Notes: generated by a model not told the origin, from the sequence alone. A stretch of 64,000 nucleotides of DNA from Dialister sp. UBA734 (GCA_002297935.1 DBLC01000097.1:1-64000); one strand, 5' to 3'; shown: positions 1 through 9,379, numbered from the stretch's first letter. A program made the numbers and translations.

Positions 1-90
1 AAGCGTCTCGTTCAAGCGGGTAGAGTAGCACGTTTTGACGCTAGAGTGGACGTCGATGCCTATGATGTCTTATCTGTTTCATACCGCTAG
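1..90 (+). CDS. C-terminal end of an unidentified protein (possibly type III Mod methylase)
   Basis: Frame 1 is open from the window edge to a TAG at 88-90 and encodes 29 residues ending in VDAYDVLSVSYR. The start lies outside the window. The Res subunit of a type III restriction system lies just downstream on the same strand, so this may be the end of the Mod DNA methyltransferase. That is inference from context only: no methylase motif is visible in the fragment. Confidence 0.4.
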   Translation, partial: KRLVQAGRVARFDARVDVDAYDVLSVSYR

Positions 91-130
91 TGGGAGCTAT
101 CCCCCGCCGCCTCGCTTCGCTCGTTGTCGA

Positions 131-149
131 CCCCTTCCAGGGGAAGGGG
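131..149 (+). terminator. GC-rich hairpin after the first partial gene
   Basis: CCCCTTCC and GGAAGGGG pair around a 3-base loop and are followed by TTCTCT. The hairpin sits between the partial gene ending at 90 and the KilA-N gene. The U tract is poor, so it may be a weak terminator or simply part of a short GC-rich intergenic repeat. A similar C-rich/G-rich hairpin lies inside the element near 24330-24375. Confidence 0.35.
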
Positions 150-219
150 TTCTCTAGGGAAATCGTACTTACTAAGTCTAATTCTTGATAGAACCGTATT
201 AGATAGATGAGGGATACAT

Positions 220-1056
220 ATGATGAAGAACAAGCTAGTAAAAGATACTATTCATGCGAATGGTCATGATATCGGTATATATACCCATGATTTTACAAAT
301 GAATTTCTTTCGCTAACAGACATAGCAAAGTATAAAAGTGATGATCCAACAGCTGTGATACAGAATTGGATGCGTAACAGGGATGTTATTGAGTTTTTGG
401 GGTTATGGGAAAGTTTGCATAACGAACAGTTTAAACCCCTCGAATTCGAGGGGTTTAAACATCAAGCCGGGGCGAATGCATTTACAATGTCTCCGAAGAA
501 ATGGATTGACGGGGTAAATGCTATTGGCATTGTCTCCAAGTCTGGTCGTTATGGAGGAACTTTTGCACACTCTGATATTGCTTTTGAATTTGCGTCTTGG
601 ATTTCCCCGGAATTTAAATTGTATATCATCCAAGATTATCAACGAATTAAGCATGACGAAAATAGTAAATTATCCTTAGGCTGGAACTTGAATAGGGAAA
701 TTTCCAAAATTAATTATCGGATTCATACTGATGCGATCAAAGAGCATTTAATATTGCCTGATTTGACGCCTGGTCAGATTTCTTGCGAATATGCCAGTGA
801 AGCAGATCTTTTAAACGTAGCACTTTTTGGAATGACAGCCAAAGAATGGCGACATAAAAACAAAAATAAAAAAGGAAATATGAGAGATTATGCGTCTTTG
901 CAAGAGTTGCTTGTCCTTTCTAATTTGGAAAGTTATAATGCGATTTTGATACAGCAAGGGGAATCTAGCGCAGAACGAGTACAAAAATTAAGAGATGTGG
1001 CAATGAAACAGTTGGAGATATTATCTGGGATGAAAGAGGGATATTTGTTGTCTTAG
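220..1056 (+). CDS. KilA-N domain protein
   Basis: This 278-residue protein matches the bacterial KilA-N family. The N-terminal half has the typical order: a 'FLSLTDIAKY' segment, 'NWMRNRDVIEFLG', then 'GRYGGTFAHSDIAFEFASW' at about residues 108-126 and 'IIQDYQR'. KilA-N is a DNA-binding domain of large DNA viruses and phages, and stand-alone bacterial copies often lie in restriction or mobile loci; their function is not settled. The C-terminal 100 residues are helical and contain no catalytic motif I recognise. The ATG at 220 follows GAGGG; the ATG at 223 is equally possible. It lies between the putative end of a methylase gene and the Res gene, so it may belong to the restriction locus. A 32-base perfect palindrome lies inside the coding sequence. 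Confidence 0.85.
   Translation: MMKNKLVKDTIHANGHDIGIYTHDFTNEFLSLTDIAKYKSDDPTAVIQNWMRNRDVIEFLGLWESLHNEQFKPLEFEGFKHQAGANAFTMSPKKWIDGVNAIGIVSKSGRYGGTFAHSDIAFEFASWISPEFKLYIIQDYQRIKHDENSKLSLGWNLNREISKINYRIHTDAIKEHLILPDLTPGQISCEYASEADLLNVALFGMTAKEWRHKNKNKKGNMRDYASLQELLVLSNLESYNAILIQQGESSAERVQKLRDVAMKQLEILSGMKEGYLLS
429..460. repeat. 32-base perfect palindrome inside the KilA-N gene
   Basis: The sequence reads GTTTAAACCCCTCGAA and then its exact reverse complement, so both strands are identical over 32 bases. It encodes FKPLEFEGFK, a stretch that fits the protein family, so it is not an obvious insertion. It could form a long hairpin in mRNA or a cruciform in DNA, or serve as a binding site for a dimeric protein such as the KilA-N product itself; that last idea is speculation. 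Confidence 0.9.
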
Positions 1057-1091
1057 GAAAACGAATATGATTCACGGAGAGCTTTAACCAT

Positions 1092-1163
1092 AAATGAGAG
1101 TTTTTCTGGCCTTATCAGCACATTTGAGAAACCTGAGAATCCTTAGCAACCTGAGAAACTTTT
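1092..1163. repeat. Half copy of the 9-base-unit intergenic array
   Basis: The text CACATTTGAG is followed by degenerate units such as AAACCTGAG, AATCCTTAG and CAACCTGAG. It is the right-hand arm of the inverted arrays seen complete at 3958-4096 and 21310-21470, without a left arm. Confidence 0.6.
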
Positions 1164-1230
1164 ATATCAGTAGGGATCATCGTATATTATATGTATCTTA
1201 ACAGCCTTGATTGGAAAGGACCTTTTATAT

Positions 1231-3930
1231 ATGGAATTAAAGAATTATCAAAAGTCGGTGATGCAGGATCTGTCGGCGTATATGCAGGCGGTTAATGAGA
1301 CGCCGAATTTATTTCAAGCCTGGCAAAAGTACTGGGACGATAAGGATATCGCTATCGGCCAAGGTGGGGTACCGGCGTATAACAATTCTATCGCGAGTGT
1401 GCCCCATGTATGTATGAAGGTCCCTACTGGCGGTGGGAAGACGTACATGGCTTGCGCGGCTTTGAAGATGATTTTTGATGCCATGCCTCTTTTGAAAGAA
1501 AAGGTGGTGGTGTGGCTCGTCCCGTCCAATTCCATTCTCACCCAGACGATTTCTCATCTGAAGAATCCAGATCATCCCTATCGGGCGCGGTTGGATCGGG
1601 ATTTCCAGGGGAAGGTGGAAGTGCTGACCAAAGAGGAGCTTTTGTCGGGGCAGAATTTTTCTCCTGATACGGTACGGGAGGAACTGACCGTCTGTGTTCT
1701 TTCTTATGACTCTCTTCGTATCCATAGCCGAAAGAAGGATGTCCGCAAGGTGTACCAGGAGAATGGCAATTTGTATCGGTTCGCCCAGGAGTGGAACGAT
1801 GCGGATGTATGGCTCCCAGATACGCCAGAGACGTCTCTGATTCAGGTGCTCAGGCAATTGTCTCCGGTGACCATTGTGGATGAAAGTCATAATGCATCTT
1901 CTGATTTGTCTGTGGAAATGCTGAATCATTTGCATCCTTCTTTTGTGCTGGATTTGACGGCTACGCCTCGGGAGAACAGCAATGTGATTTCCTACGTGGA
2001 TGCCAGGGAACTGAAGAAGGAGCATATGGTAAAGCTCCCTGTGATTGTGTACAACCGGAATACAAAGGATGAGGTCATCGGGAATGCCATTCGCCTTCGG
2101 ATGTTGCTGGAAAGTTGTGCCAAGGAGCAGGAGAAACAGGGGGCGCCCTATATCCGTCCTATCGTTTTATTTCAGGCCCAGCCCAAAACGTCTAGTGACA
2201 GCCAAACCTTTGAGAAGGTGAAGAAACTTCTCATGGAGGTGGGGATTCCAGAAAAGGAAATTGCGATCAAGACGTCCAATGTGGATGATTTGAAGGATCG
2301 GAATTTACTTTCCAGAGATTGTCCGGTGCGGTACATCATCACCGTGAATGCTTTGAAAGAAGGTTGGGACTGTCCTTTCGCGTATATTTTGGCGTCGTTG
2401 GCAAACAAGACATCCAAAGTGGATGTGGAGCAGATTCTGGGCCGGGTGCTTCGGCAGCCCTATGCCCATCGGCAGGAAGCGGCAATGATGAATATTTCCT
2501 ATGTGCTCACCTGTTCGGCTGATTTCCGTCAGACTTTGGACCAAATCGTACAGGGCCTCAATGGGGCGGGTTTCTCGTCGAAGGATTATCGCATCGGTGA
2601 TTCTTTAGAAGAATCTTTGCCCGTTCCTGCGGTGGAACCGGTGTCTCTTTTTGGCGGAGACTCCCTAGCAGGCGATGCCGTGACTGCCAAGGAAGAGGAA
2701 GGTACGGATGTATCGGATGTCCACGTGGATGCCATCAAGGCCAGTTACAAGCCCTATGAAGGAAGTTCTATTTCCATAAGGGAAAGTCACGGGCCGGCGG
2801 AAAGTCAGAATGGCGGTACGGGAACGGTATCGACTGACCCGTTGGAAATCCTGCTCAAGCATGCGGAAGGCGAAGAGGGAAGATACATCGAGGAAGGCCG
2901 CCGGGAGGAAGCCAGTGGAAAACTGGGAGGTGAATTGGGAAATATGCTGCATCAATATGAAATCAAAGAGGAATTCAGAGCGTCTGTAGAGTCATTGGTG
3001 TTGCCACAGTTTGCGGTAGAAACGGGGGCTACGCTGTTCAATACGGAACCGAAGGTACTTTTGACAAAAGAGGAGTTACTTCGCGGGTTTTCTTTGGATA
3101 AGCAGGATGCCAGCATTACCTTTTCCGATATACCAGAAGATATGTATACGGTGGATTTGGCAGAAGCCGGAGAAGCGGTGCCGCAGTACAAGCTGACCCA
3201 GTCTTTTTTTGGTACCCAGCTTCGGGAAAGACTTTCTCAGATGGCCGATGAGGAAAAACTGACAGCGGCGCAGCGTATGATTGCCAAGAGATTGTCCCAG
3301 GTGGACTCTTTGGATGATTCGGCAGTGAGAGAGTACTTGAAGCGGGTCATGGCTGGCCTATCAGAAGAGGAAATGGAACGAGTAATGAAAGCACCAGAGA
3401 CCTATGCTAAGGCGGTGGATGAGAAAATCAAAACTCTGATGAAGGCCTATCAGAAAGAAACATTTTCTCGCTTCACCGATAATGGCACAGTGACGACGGC
3501 ACCGATGTGGCATTTTCCTAAGGTCATTACCCCTGCCAAGGCGTCAGCTTCGATTCCGAAGGGGCTCTATGAAAAAGAATCCAATGATATGAATAATGTG
3601 GAGTGGAAAATGACACTTTCCTTATCTCGGATGGATAATGTAAAGTGGTGGCATAGAAATATAGAGAAAAAGGGATTCTGTCTCAATGGATTTTTGAATC
3701 ATTATCCGGATTTCTTGGTCATGACAAAGCAGGGACGAATTCTGGCGGTAGAGACCAAAGGCAGTTATCTCACCAATGATGATAGCAAGGATAAACTGTT
3801 TCTGGGACGGAAGTGGGCCGCTATGGCAGGAAGACGGTATGCCTATTTCATGGTCTTTGATGGAAATAAATTGGATAGTGATGGCTCCTATACGAGAGAA
3901 GAATTCTTACAGATGGCGAAGGAGTTGTAA
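1231..3930 (+). CDS. Type III restriction enzyme, Res (helicase/nuclease) subunit
   Basis: This 899-residue protein is an ATP-dependent DNA translocase fused to a nuclease and would cleave unmethylated DNA with a Mod partner. Walker A (PTGGGKT) is at about residues 65-71 and the DESH form of the DEAD box at about 217-220. Helicase C motifs follow ('NALKEGWDCPFAYIL', 'QILGRVLRQP'). The C-terminus carries a PD-(D/E)xK-like nuclease, with HYPDFLV near 823 and VETKG near 841. The ATG at 1231, after GAAAGGACC, is preferred over an upstream TTG at 1207. No frameshift is visible. The Mod partner is expected upstream, outside the window. Confidence 0.9.
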   Translation: MELKNYQKSVMQDLSAYMQAVNETPNLFQAWQKYWDDKDIAIGQGGVPAYNNSIASVPHVCMKVPTGGGKTYMACAALKMIFDAMPLLKEKVVVWLVPSNSILTQTISHLKNPDHPYRARLDRDFQGKVEVLTKEELLSGQNFSPDTVREELTVCVLSYDSLRIHSRKKDVRKVYQENGNLYRFAQEWNDADVWLPDTPETSLIQVLRQLSPVTIVDESHNASSDLSVEMLNHLHPSFVLDLTATPRENSNVISYVDARELKKEHMVKLPVIVYNRNTKDEVIGNAIRLRMLLESCAKEQEKQGAPYIRPIVLFQAQPKTSSDSQTFEKVKKLLMEVGIPEKEIAIKTSNVDDLKDRNLLSRDCPVRYIITVNALKEGWDCPFAYILASLANKTSKVDVEQILGRVLRQPYAHRQEAAMMNISYVLTCSADFRQTLDQIVQGLNGAGFSSKDYRIGDSLEESLPVPAVEPVSLFGGDSLAGDAVTAKEEEGTDVSDVHVDAIKASYKPYEGSSISIRESHGPAESQNGGTGTVSTDPLEILLKHAEGEEGRYIEEGRREEASGKLGGELGNMLHQYEIKEEFRASVESLVLPQFAVETGATLFNTEPKVLLTKEELLRGFSLDKQDASITFSDIPEDMYTVDLAEAGEAVPQYKLTQSFFGTQLRERLSQMADEEKLTAAQRMIAKRLSQVDSLDDSAVREYLKRVMAGLSEEEMERVMKAPETYAKAVDEKIKTLMKAYQKETFSRFTDNGTVTTAPMWHFPKVITPAKASASIPKGLYEKESNDMNNVEWKMTLSLSRMDNVKWWHRNIEKKGFCLNGFLNHYPDFLVMTKQGRILAVETKGSYLTNDDSKDKLFLGRKWAAMAGRRYAYFMVFDGNKLDSDGSYTREEFLQMAKEL

Positions 3931-3957
3931 GTGTAGTAGGGAAAGTGCCTTATTGAT

Positions 3958-4096
3958 ATACAGGTTACTCAGGTGGCTCAGGTATCTCAAGTTTCTCAGG
4001 TTCTCCAAATGATCTGATGACACCAGCGTCTATAAGCACATTCGGAGAACTTGAGTAGCCTTAGTAACTTGAGCAACCTGAGTAACCTGTAAACAA
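3958..4096. repeat. Inverted array of degenerate 9-base units (CTCAGGTTA type)
   Basis: The left arm is a run of units like ACAGGTTACTCAGG, TGGCTCAGG and TATCTCAAG. The right arm is their approximate reverse complement and ends AACCTGAGTAACCTGT. The middle holds CAAATGATCTGATGAC and a GCACATTCGG motif that recurs in sister copies at 11600, 17590 and 21310. It separates the Res gene from cobU and could fold into an imperfect stem of about 50 base pairs. Confidence 0.8.
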
Positions 4097-4245
4097 TAGC
4101 GGAATCATACCTACTAATGCAATTCCTTAACTTAACAGCATGGATGTCACTGAATATTTTTCCCACACTGTTTCTTCTATTTCCACGCCGTGTATGCTAA
4201 AATAGTATGGTAAATGCCATAAAAGGCGGAATCCGAGGTGAAATT

Positions 4246-4836
4246 ATGGGAAATAAAATCAGTTTGGTTCTTGGCGGTGCTCGCAGTGGGAAAAGCGAGT
4301 TTGCCGAAAAGCTGATGTATCATTCGCAAGGGAAAAGAAAGGGATACATTGCGACGAGCCAGATTTTTGATGATGAAATGAAATACCGGGTGATCTTGCA
4401 TCAGCAGAGGCGTCCCAAAGATTGGAAAACCTTTGAAGTCATGCACGGTGCCGCTGACGAGATGGATGCGATTCTGGAAGGAGCAGATACCATCCTTTTC
4501 GATTGCATTACCATGTATGTGAATAATCTTCTGATGGACCACATGAAAGGGATTACCGTAGAGACCCTGGGCGTATCTGACTTGGAAACGCTGCAGAAGA
4601 CGCTGGAAGCCGACTTAGATGGCATGTTTGCTTCTATTTCCAAATTCCAAGATAAGGAAATCATTTTCGTTTCTGACGAACTGGGCATGGGGATCGTCCC
4701 CGCCAATGCCATGAGCCGTGTGTACCGCGACCTGGTGGGCCTGGCCAATCAGTACATCGCCAAGCGGGCGGAAAAGGTGTATATTTCCATCGCTGGTATC
4801 ACAGTGAATTTGAAGGAATTGGAATGTAAATGGTAA
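4246..4836 (+). CDS. cobU: Adenosylcobinamide kinase / guanylyltransferase
   Basis: CobU phosphorylates adenosylcobinamide and then adds GMP, giving AdoCbi-GDP for nucleotide-loop assembly. The 196-residue product has the P-loop GGARSGKS at residues 10-17, the family's RR.KDWKTFE segment, DCITMYVNNLL, and VSDELGMGIVP near the C-terminus. The ATG at 4246 follows GAGGTGA and is chosen over an in-frame ATG at 4207 that has no ribosome site. It is the first gene of the cobalamin cluster. Confidence 0.93.
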   Translation: MGNKISLVLGGARSGKSEFAEKLMYHSQGKRKGYIATSQIFDDEMKYRVILHQQRRPKDWKTFEVMHGAADEMDAILEGADTILFDCITMYVNNLLMDHMKGITVETLGVSDLETLQKTLEADLDGMFASISKFQDKEIIFVSDELGMGIVPANAMSRVYRDLVGLANQYIAKRAEKVYISIAGITVNLKELECKW

Positions 4837-4849
4837 GTGACGGTGGTAC

Positions 4850-4912
4850 AAGTAGATAGCCAAAGACAGGTGCCTAGTCACCAGTCACTAGTCTACTAGT
4901 CACCATTCAAAA
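4850..4912. repeat. Short CTAG/GTCAC-type array
   Basis: Repeated pieces such as CTAGTCACCAGTCACTAG lie between cobU and cbiP. They match the CTAG-rich family also present at 7440, 9365 and 15337. Confidence 0.6.
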
Positions 4913-4928
4913 CGAGGAGTGAAAAACT

Positions 4929-6461
4929 ATGACAAAAATAGCAAAGAAAGTCATGTTTCAGGGAACCAGTTCACATGTAGGCAAGAGCATTCTGACCACC
5001 GCTTTTTGCCGTATTTTGACCCAGGATGGATACAATACCGCCCCTTTTAAAGCGCAGAATATGGCGCTCAATTCCTATGTCACCCGTTCCGGCGGGGAAA
5101 TCGGCCGTTCTACCGTGGCTCAGGCAGAAGCCGCTGGGGCGGATCCGATTGTACAGATGAATCCCGTGCTTTTGAAACCGACAGGAAATTCCTGCTCCCA
5201 GGTCATTTTGCTGGGGCAGTCTGTAGGAAATTACAGTGCGTCGGATTATCAGAATAAATACAGTCAGAAAGCATGGGCTAGCGTCAAAGAAGCCCTGGCT
5301 TATATGGAAACCCATTATGATGCTCTGGTCATCGAAGGGGCAGGCAGCCCGGCGGAAGTGAATCTGAAAAAGAATGATATCGTAAACATGCGCATTGCCA
5401 AAGAATGCCAGGCACCGGTGTTCCTCATTGCGGATATTGACCGCGGTGGTGCTTTGGCATCCATTGTAGGCACTTTGGAACTGCTCGATGATGATGAAAG
5501 AGCCTTGGTGAAAGGGCTCATTATCAATAAATTCAGAGGAGACATCACCCTTTTGGAACCGGCGCTGACCTTCTTGAAAGAAAAGACCGGCATTCCTGTA
5601 CTGGGTGTCATTCCGTACTTGGATAAACTGGGCATCGATGATGAAGATTCTGTTTCCTTGCAGGATATTCCTTCGGACCACGTGATGAGAGATATTCATA
5701 TCGCCGTCATGCAGACTCCAAAAATTTCCAACTTCACAGACTTTGACGCCCTGAATCATGAACCGGATGTGAACGTCCGCTTTGTACAGCAGGGAGATAT
5801 GATTGGTAACCCGGACTTGATTATGCTGCCAGGCAGTAAGAATACCACCGAGGACTTGCTGTATCTGAAACGCCAGGGCTATGCGAAAGAAATTCAGGAA
5901 CTGGCTGCCCAGGGTGTACCGGTCATTGGTATTTGCGGCGGCTATCAGATGCTGGGCGAAAAAGTATGTGACCCGCTCCATGTAGAAAGCGAAAACGATG
6001 AAGTGGAAGGGCTTGGTCTTTTGCCGTATACCACTTCCATGCATGGCAAGAAAAATACCTACCAGGTATACTTCGATTGCGATGACCTGCCGTTCTTGGA
6101 TATGCATTTCTCCGGAAAGGGAATGCGGGGCTATGAAATCCACATGGGCGAAACCACGTTGACAAAGCCGGCCCAGTCCCTCTTCCATATCACCAAGAGA
6201 AGCGAAGAGGATGTGGACCTGCAGGATGGATTCATCAATGAAGCCCACAATGTATTTGGCACCTACTGCCATGGCATTTTTGACAACGATGAAATCCGCC
6301 GTGAAGTGCTCAATGCCCTGCGCCGCCGGAAGGGGCTGAAAGAGCTGCCGATTCAGTTCCGCTATCGCCAGTATAAAGAATCCGAATTTGACCGTCTGGC
6401 CAATACGGTGAGAAAGCATTTCGACATGGATGCTTTCTATGACATCCTGGGGAAAGAATAA
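4929..6461 (+). CDS. cobQ/cbiP: Cobyric acid synthase
   Basis: This glutamine-dependent amidotransferase amidates four side chains of adenosylcobyrinic acid a,c-diamide to give cobyric acid. The 510 residues match the usual length. The N-terminal BioD-like ATPase domain begins MFQGTSSHVGKS (P-loop GTSSHVGKS). The C-terminal class I glutamine amidotransferase domain carries the catalytic cysteine in GICGGYQMLG (about residue 338) and a histidine in YCHGIFDN (about 439). The ATG at 4929 follows ACGAGGAG. The next gene starts directly after the stop codon, indicating one transcript. Confidence 0.95.
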   Translation: MTKIAKKVMFQGTSSHVGKSILTTAFCRILTQDGYNTAPFKAQNMALNSYVTRSGGEIGRSTVAQAEAAGADPIVQMNPVLLKPTGNSCSQVILLGQSVGNYSASDYQNKYSQKAWASVKEALAYMETHYDALVIEGAGSPAEVNLKKNDIVNMRIAKECQAPVFLIADIDRGGALASIVGTLELLDDDERALVKGLIINKFRGDITLLEPALTFLKEKTGIPVLGVIPYLDKLGIDDEDSVSLQDIPSDHVMRDIHIAVMQTPKISNFTDFDALNHEPDVNVRFVQQGDMIGNPDLIMLPGSKNTTEDLLYLKRQGYAKEIQELAAQGVPVIGICGGYQMLGEKVCDPLHVESENDEVEGLGLLPYTTSMHGKKNTYQVYFDCDDLPFLDMHFSGKGMRGYEIHMGETTLTKPAQSLFHITKRSEEDVDLQDGFINEAHNVFGTYCHGIFDNDEIRREVLNALRRRKGLKELPIQFRYRQYKESEFDRLANTVRKHFDMDAFYDILGKE

Positions 6462-7439
6462 TTGGAAAGCTGGTATTACTCCGCCCTGTATGCAGCCATC
6501 CCATTGGCTGCTTTGGTGGTGGATACGGTGTATGGGGACCCCCGGTCGAACTACCATCCGGTGGTGCTCATAGGAAATCTCATTTCCTTTTATGAAAATA
6601 AGTTGTATCCCAAAGTGAAGACCTCCAATGGAAATATGTTTTTCCGCGGTATGATTGTGGTACTTCTGGTGCTGCTGACCGTGGGACTTCTGACGGGTTT
6701 CCTGGTGTGGCTGGGTAATCAGGCAGGGATTCTTCTTTATGCTGCTTTGTCTACGGTGATTCTGTACTTCACCATGACCCCTAGAGCCTTGGCGCGGGAT
6801 GGACTGGAAATCTATCATCTGCTCAAAGACGGAGATATTGTGACCGCCCGCAAACGTCTCAGCTGGATAGTGGGCCGGGATACGGAAAATTTGGAAGAAG
6901 GGGACATCGCCCGCGGTACCATTGAAACCGTAGCGGAAAATACCACCGATGGGATTATTTCGCCGCTCTTCTATTTCCTGCTCTTTGGGCCGGTAGGGGC
7001 CATGGTGTATCGAGCAGGAAATACCATGGATTCCATGCTGGGCTATAAAAATGATCGGTATCTTTTCTTTGGTCGCTTTGCTGCCCGGTTGGATGATGTA
7101 TTGAATTATATTCCCGCCCGCATTACATTTGTCCTCTTTGTGGTAGCAGCCTACCTGCTGCAACTGGATGGCAAGAATGCCATAAAGATTGGTCTCCGTG
7201 ATGCACCGAAGCACCCCAGTCCCAACGGGGGATATGCAGAAGCTACCGTAGCAGGAGCGATGCACGTGCAGCTGGGCGGATATAACTACTATGAAGGAAA
7301 ACCAGAATTTCGTGAATATATGGGGGACCCAGAAGTCCCGCTGAAAGCAGACCATATCCAAACATCGATTATGATGATGTATGGGGCCACTATCTTATTC
7401 ATATTGGTGGAATCGGTCCTCATTTTCTGGCTTTGGTAA
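6462..7439 (+). CDS. cbiB: Adenosylcobinamide-phosphate synthase, membrane protein
   Basis: CbiB joins aminopropanol phosphate, made from threonine phosphate, to cobyric acid. The 325-residue product has the family pattern of several membrane segments, the N-terminal VVDTVYGDPRSNYHPVVLIG, and the cytoplasmic motif ENTTDGIISPLFY. The TTG at 6462 comes immediately after the cbiP stop, with GGGGAAAG about five bases upstream, and no better start is visible before the conserved DP.PHPV-like motif. Translational coupling to cbiP is likely. Confidence 0.92.
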   Translation: MESWYYSALYAAIPLAALVVDTVYGDPRSNYHPVVLIGNLISFYENKLYPKVKTSNGNMFFRGMIVVLLVLLTVGLLTGFLVWLGNQAGILLYAALSTVILYFTMTPRALARDGLEIYHLLKDGDIVTARKRLSWIVGRDTENLEEGDIARGTIETVAENTTDGIISPLFYFLLFGPVGAMVYRAGNTMDSMLGYKNDRYLFFGRFAARLDDVLNYIPARITFVLFVVAAYLLQLDGKNAIKIGLRDAPKHPSPNGGYAEATVAGAMHVQLGGYNYYEGKPEFREYMGDPEVPLKADHIQTSIMMMYGATILFILVESVLIFWLW

Positions 7440-7784
7440 TTGGGTGATTTAGTGACTGGTAGACTGGTGACTCGTGACTAGTGACTGGAGTGTTTGGCGT
7501 TTCATTGGTTATCGAAACAGTTATATGATTTATTTTGTGAACAGTTAGAAATAAGGATGTTGCTGGTTGTTAGTTGTTGGTTGTTTGAATTCTAAGAAGT
7601 AGCAACAATCGTTCATTCATTTTTACAATTGAAAGTGAAATAAATCAGGCACTAACTATTTATATAAAAATTCCACGGCGCTTCCAAATTTTATGCGCCG
7701 TACCACCATTTCTCACTTCTAACTTCTCACTTCTAACTAGTCTTACATCCAAATACACTTACTAACTACTACTTGGTGATATAT
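7440..7784. repeat. Intergenic region of mixed repeats before cobS
   Basis: This stretch holds no gene. It starts with CTAG/GTGAC units (7444-7490). Around 7672-7735 it has a variant of the hairpin element: GGCGC, an AT-rich loop and GCGCC, followed by repeats of CTCACTTCTAA. I see no cobalamin riboswitch: the conserved B12-box is absent. Confidence 0.6.
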
Positions 7785-8534
7785 ATGAATGCATTTCTCG
7801 TGGGGCTCCAGTTTCTGACCCGTATCCATATTTCTAATAGAACCGTATGGAATGATGAGGAATTTGGGAAAAGCGTTTCCTATTTTCCTATCATTGGTTG
7901 GATTATTGGTGCCTTTCTGTGTTTACTTTATTTCTTACTGGAACCATTGAACGTTCCGCTGCTGACTGGCTTTTTGCTGGTGGTAGGAGAATTATTTCTC
8001 ACAGGGGGGACTTTGGCAGATGGTCTGATGGACTCTTCGGATGGTCTCTTTTCCGGTCGCTCCAAAGAACGGTGTCTGGAAATCATGAAAGACAGCCTGA
8101 TTGGTTCTTTTGGTATGCTTTCCATTCTGATTTATGTTCTGCTGACCACCCTTTGCTTAGGGTCTGCCGATACATCGTTGTACTTGGTTCTGATTGCTAT
8201 GCCCACCTTAGGTCGACTCAATTTGGTGATCAGTATTTGCGAATACCCCTATGCCCGGCCTTATGGGATGGGGAAATCGTTCGCTGCCTATCGCAGCCGC
8301 TGGGCTGTGGAAGTGGCGGCTGTGACAGCCCTTCTTCCTGCCCTGTACTTTGGATTTGTCTATCTCCTTTTGGCAGGCTTCGCCATTCTGCTTGGGCTCT
8401 ATCTGAACCGCTGGGTAGTCAGTAAGATTGGCGGCACCACGGGAGATACCTACGGATTTGTGAATCAAATCACAGAAGCGTTCATTGCATTGTTGTTTGT
8501 TATTTTGACGAGGGGGAATCTATGGCCTATGTAG
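7785..8534 (+). CDS. cobS: Adenosylcobinamide-GDP ribazoletransferase (cobalamin synthase)
   Basis: CobS joins AdoCbi-GDP to alpha-ribazole (phosphate) to give adenosylcobalamin (phosphate). The 249-residue product is an integral membrane protein. It begins with a QFLTRI segment and carries the CDP-alcohol-transferase-like acidic motif GGTLADGLMDSSDGLFSGR, followed by the family's MKDSLIGSFG. The ATG at 7785 follows GGTGAT; an upstream TTG at 7773 is less likely. It overlaps pduX by 13 bases. Confidence 0.94.
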   Translation: MNAFLVGLQFLTRIHISNRTVWNDEEFGKSVSYFPIIGWIIGAFLCLLYFLLEPLNVPLLTGFLLVVGELFLTGGTLADGLMDSSDGLFSGRSKERCLEIMKDSLIGSFGMLSILIYVLLTTLCLGSADTSLYLVLIAMPTLGRLNLVISICEYPYARPYGMGKSFAAYRSRWAVEVAAVTALLPALYFGFVYLLLAGFAILLGLYLNRWVVSKIGGTTGDTYGFVNQITEAFIALLFVILTRGNLWPM

Positions 8535-9379
8535 TCAGTTCACCAGGATCCTGCGGCGAATTTATCCAAGGATATGCCAACGGTTCTTCCTTTATGGTGA
8601 CTTGTCCGATTAATCGATACGCCAAGGCTTTGGTGACTGAAAACACAACGGAAATTCTCCCAGAAAAAGCAAAACAAGCGGCTTTGAGAACATTGGTCTA
8701 CTTAGGAATTAAAGACCAAGTTCCCATGGTGCAGTTGATTTCTTCCATTCCGAAAGGAAAAGGACTGGCATCCAGCACTGCTGATATCAGTGCAGTGTCC
8801 CAGGCGGTGGCCCTGTCTTACGGACGAAAACTTTCGGCTGAAGAAATAGCTCACATTGCCCTTTCTATCGAGCCTAGCGATGCCACCTTTTTTGAAGGCA
8901 TCGTGCAATTTGATTATCGCCAAGGGAAACTGATTCGTCCCATGGGCCTCTGTCCCGCCATGGATATTCTCATCTATGATTGTGGCGGAGAAGTGGATAC
9001 CATGACGTTCAATTCCAGAAATGATCTGATTTCTCTGCAACAAAGCAATGAACAGGAAATTGCCAAGGCCCTTTCGCTGTTTGAACAGGGAATTCGCCAG
9101 CAATCTATAGAGGACATCGGAAAAGCGGCCTCTATCAGTGCCTTTTGCAATCAGAAAATTTTATACAAGAAACAATTGGATGACTTCTACCGTGTCGGGG
9201 GAGCCGCCGGAGGAAAAGGGGTTGTTTGCGCCCACAGTGGTACCGTACTGGGACTGATTCTGCCTCATGGCACAGACGAGACACCGGTCCGACAGGCTTT
9301 AGAAAAAGAAATTAGAAATATTACATTCCTAGATTACGTCAGCGTCACCAACCAGGGAATGAAAATTAGTGACTGGTGA
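8522..9379 (+). CDS. pduX: L-threonine kinase (GHMP family)
   Basis: PduX phosphorylates free L-threonine to threonine phosphate, the substrate of the downstream decarboxylase. The 285-residue product starts with PGSCGEFIQG, typical of PduX, and has the GHMP ATP motif PKGKGLASSTADISA at about residues 77-91. It overlaps the end of cobS. The context, with the decarboxylase next and cbiB upstream, supports the role. Confidence 0.9.
   Translation: MAYVVSSPGSCGEFIQGYANGSSFMVTCPINRYAKALVTENTTEILPEKAKQAALRTLVYLGIKDQVPMVQLISSIPKGKGLASSTADISAVSQAVALSYGRKLSAEEIAHIALSIEPSDATFFEGIVQFDYRQGKLIRPMGLCPAMDILIYDCGGEVDTMTFNSRNDLISLQQSNEQEIAKALSLFEQGIRQQSIEDIGKAASISAFCNQKILYKKQLDDFYRVGGAAGGKGVVCAHSGTVLGLILPHGTDETPVRQALEKEIRNITFLDYVSVTNQGMKISDW

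Noticed and set aside
4971..7361. 796-codon open frame on the - strand across cbiP and cbiB
   Set aside because: It is antisense to two well-supported genes, crosses their junction, and has no ribosome site or recognisable domain. It arises from codon bias.
7440..7784. Cobalamin riboswitch before cobS
   Set aside because: The region lacks the conserved B12-box and consists of short repeats.
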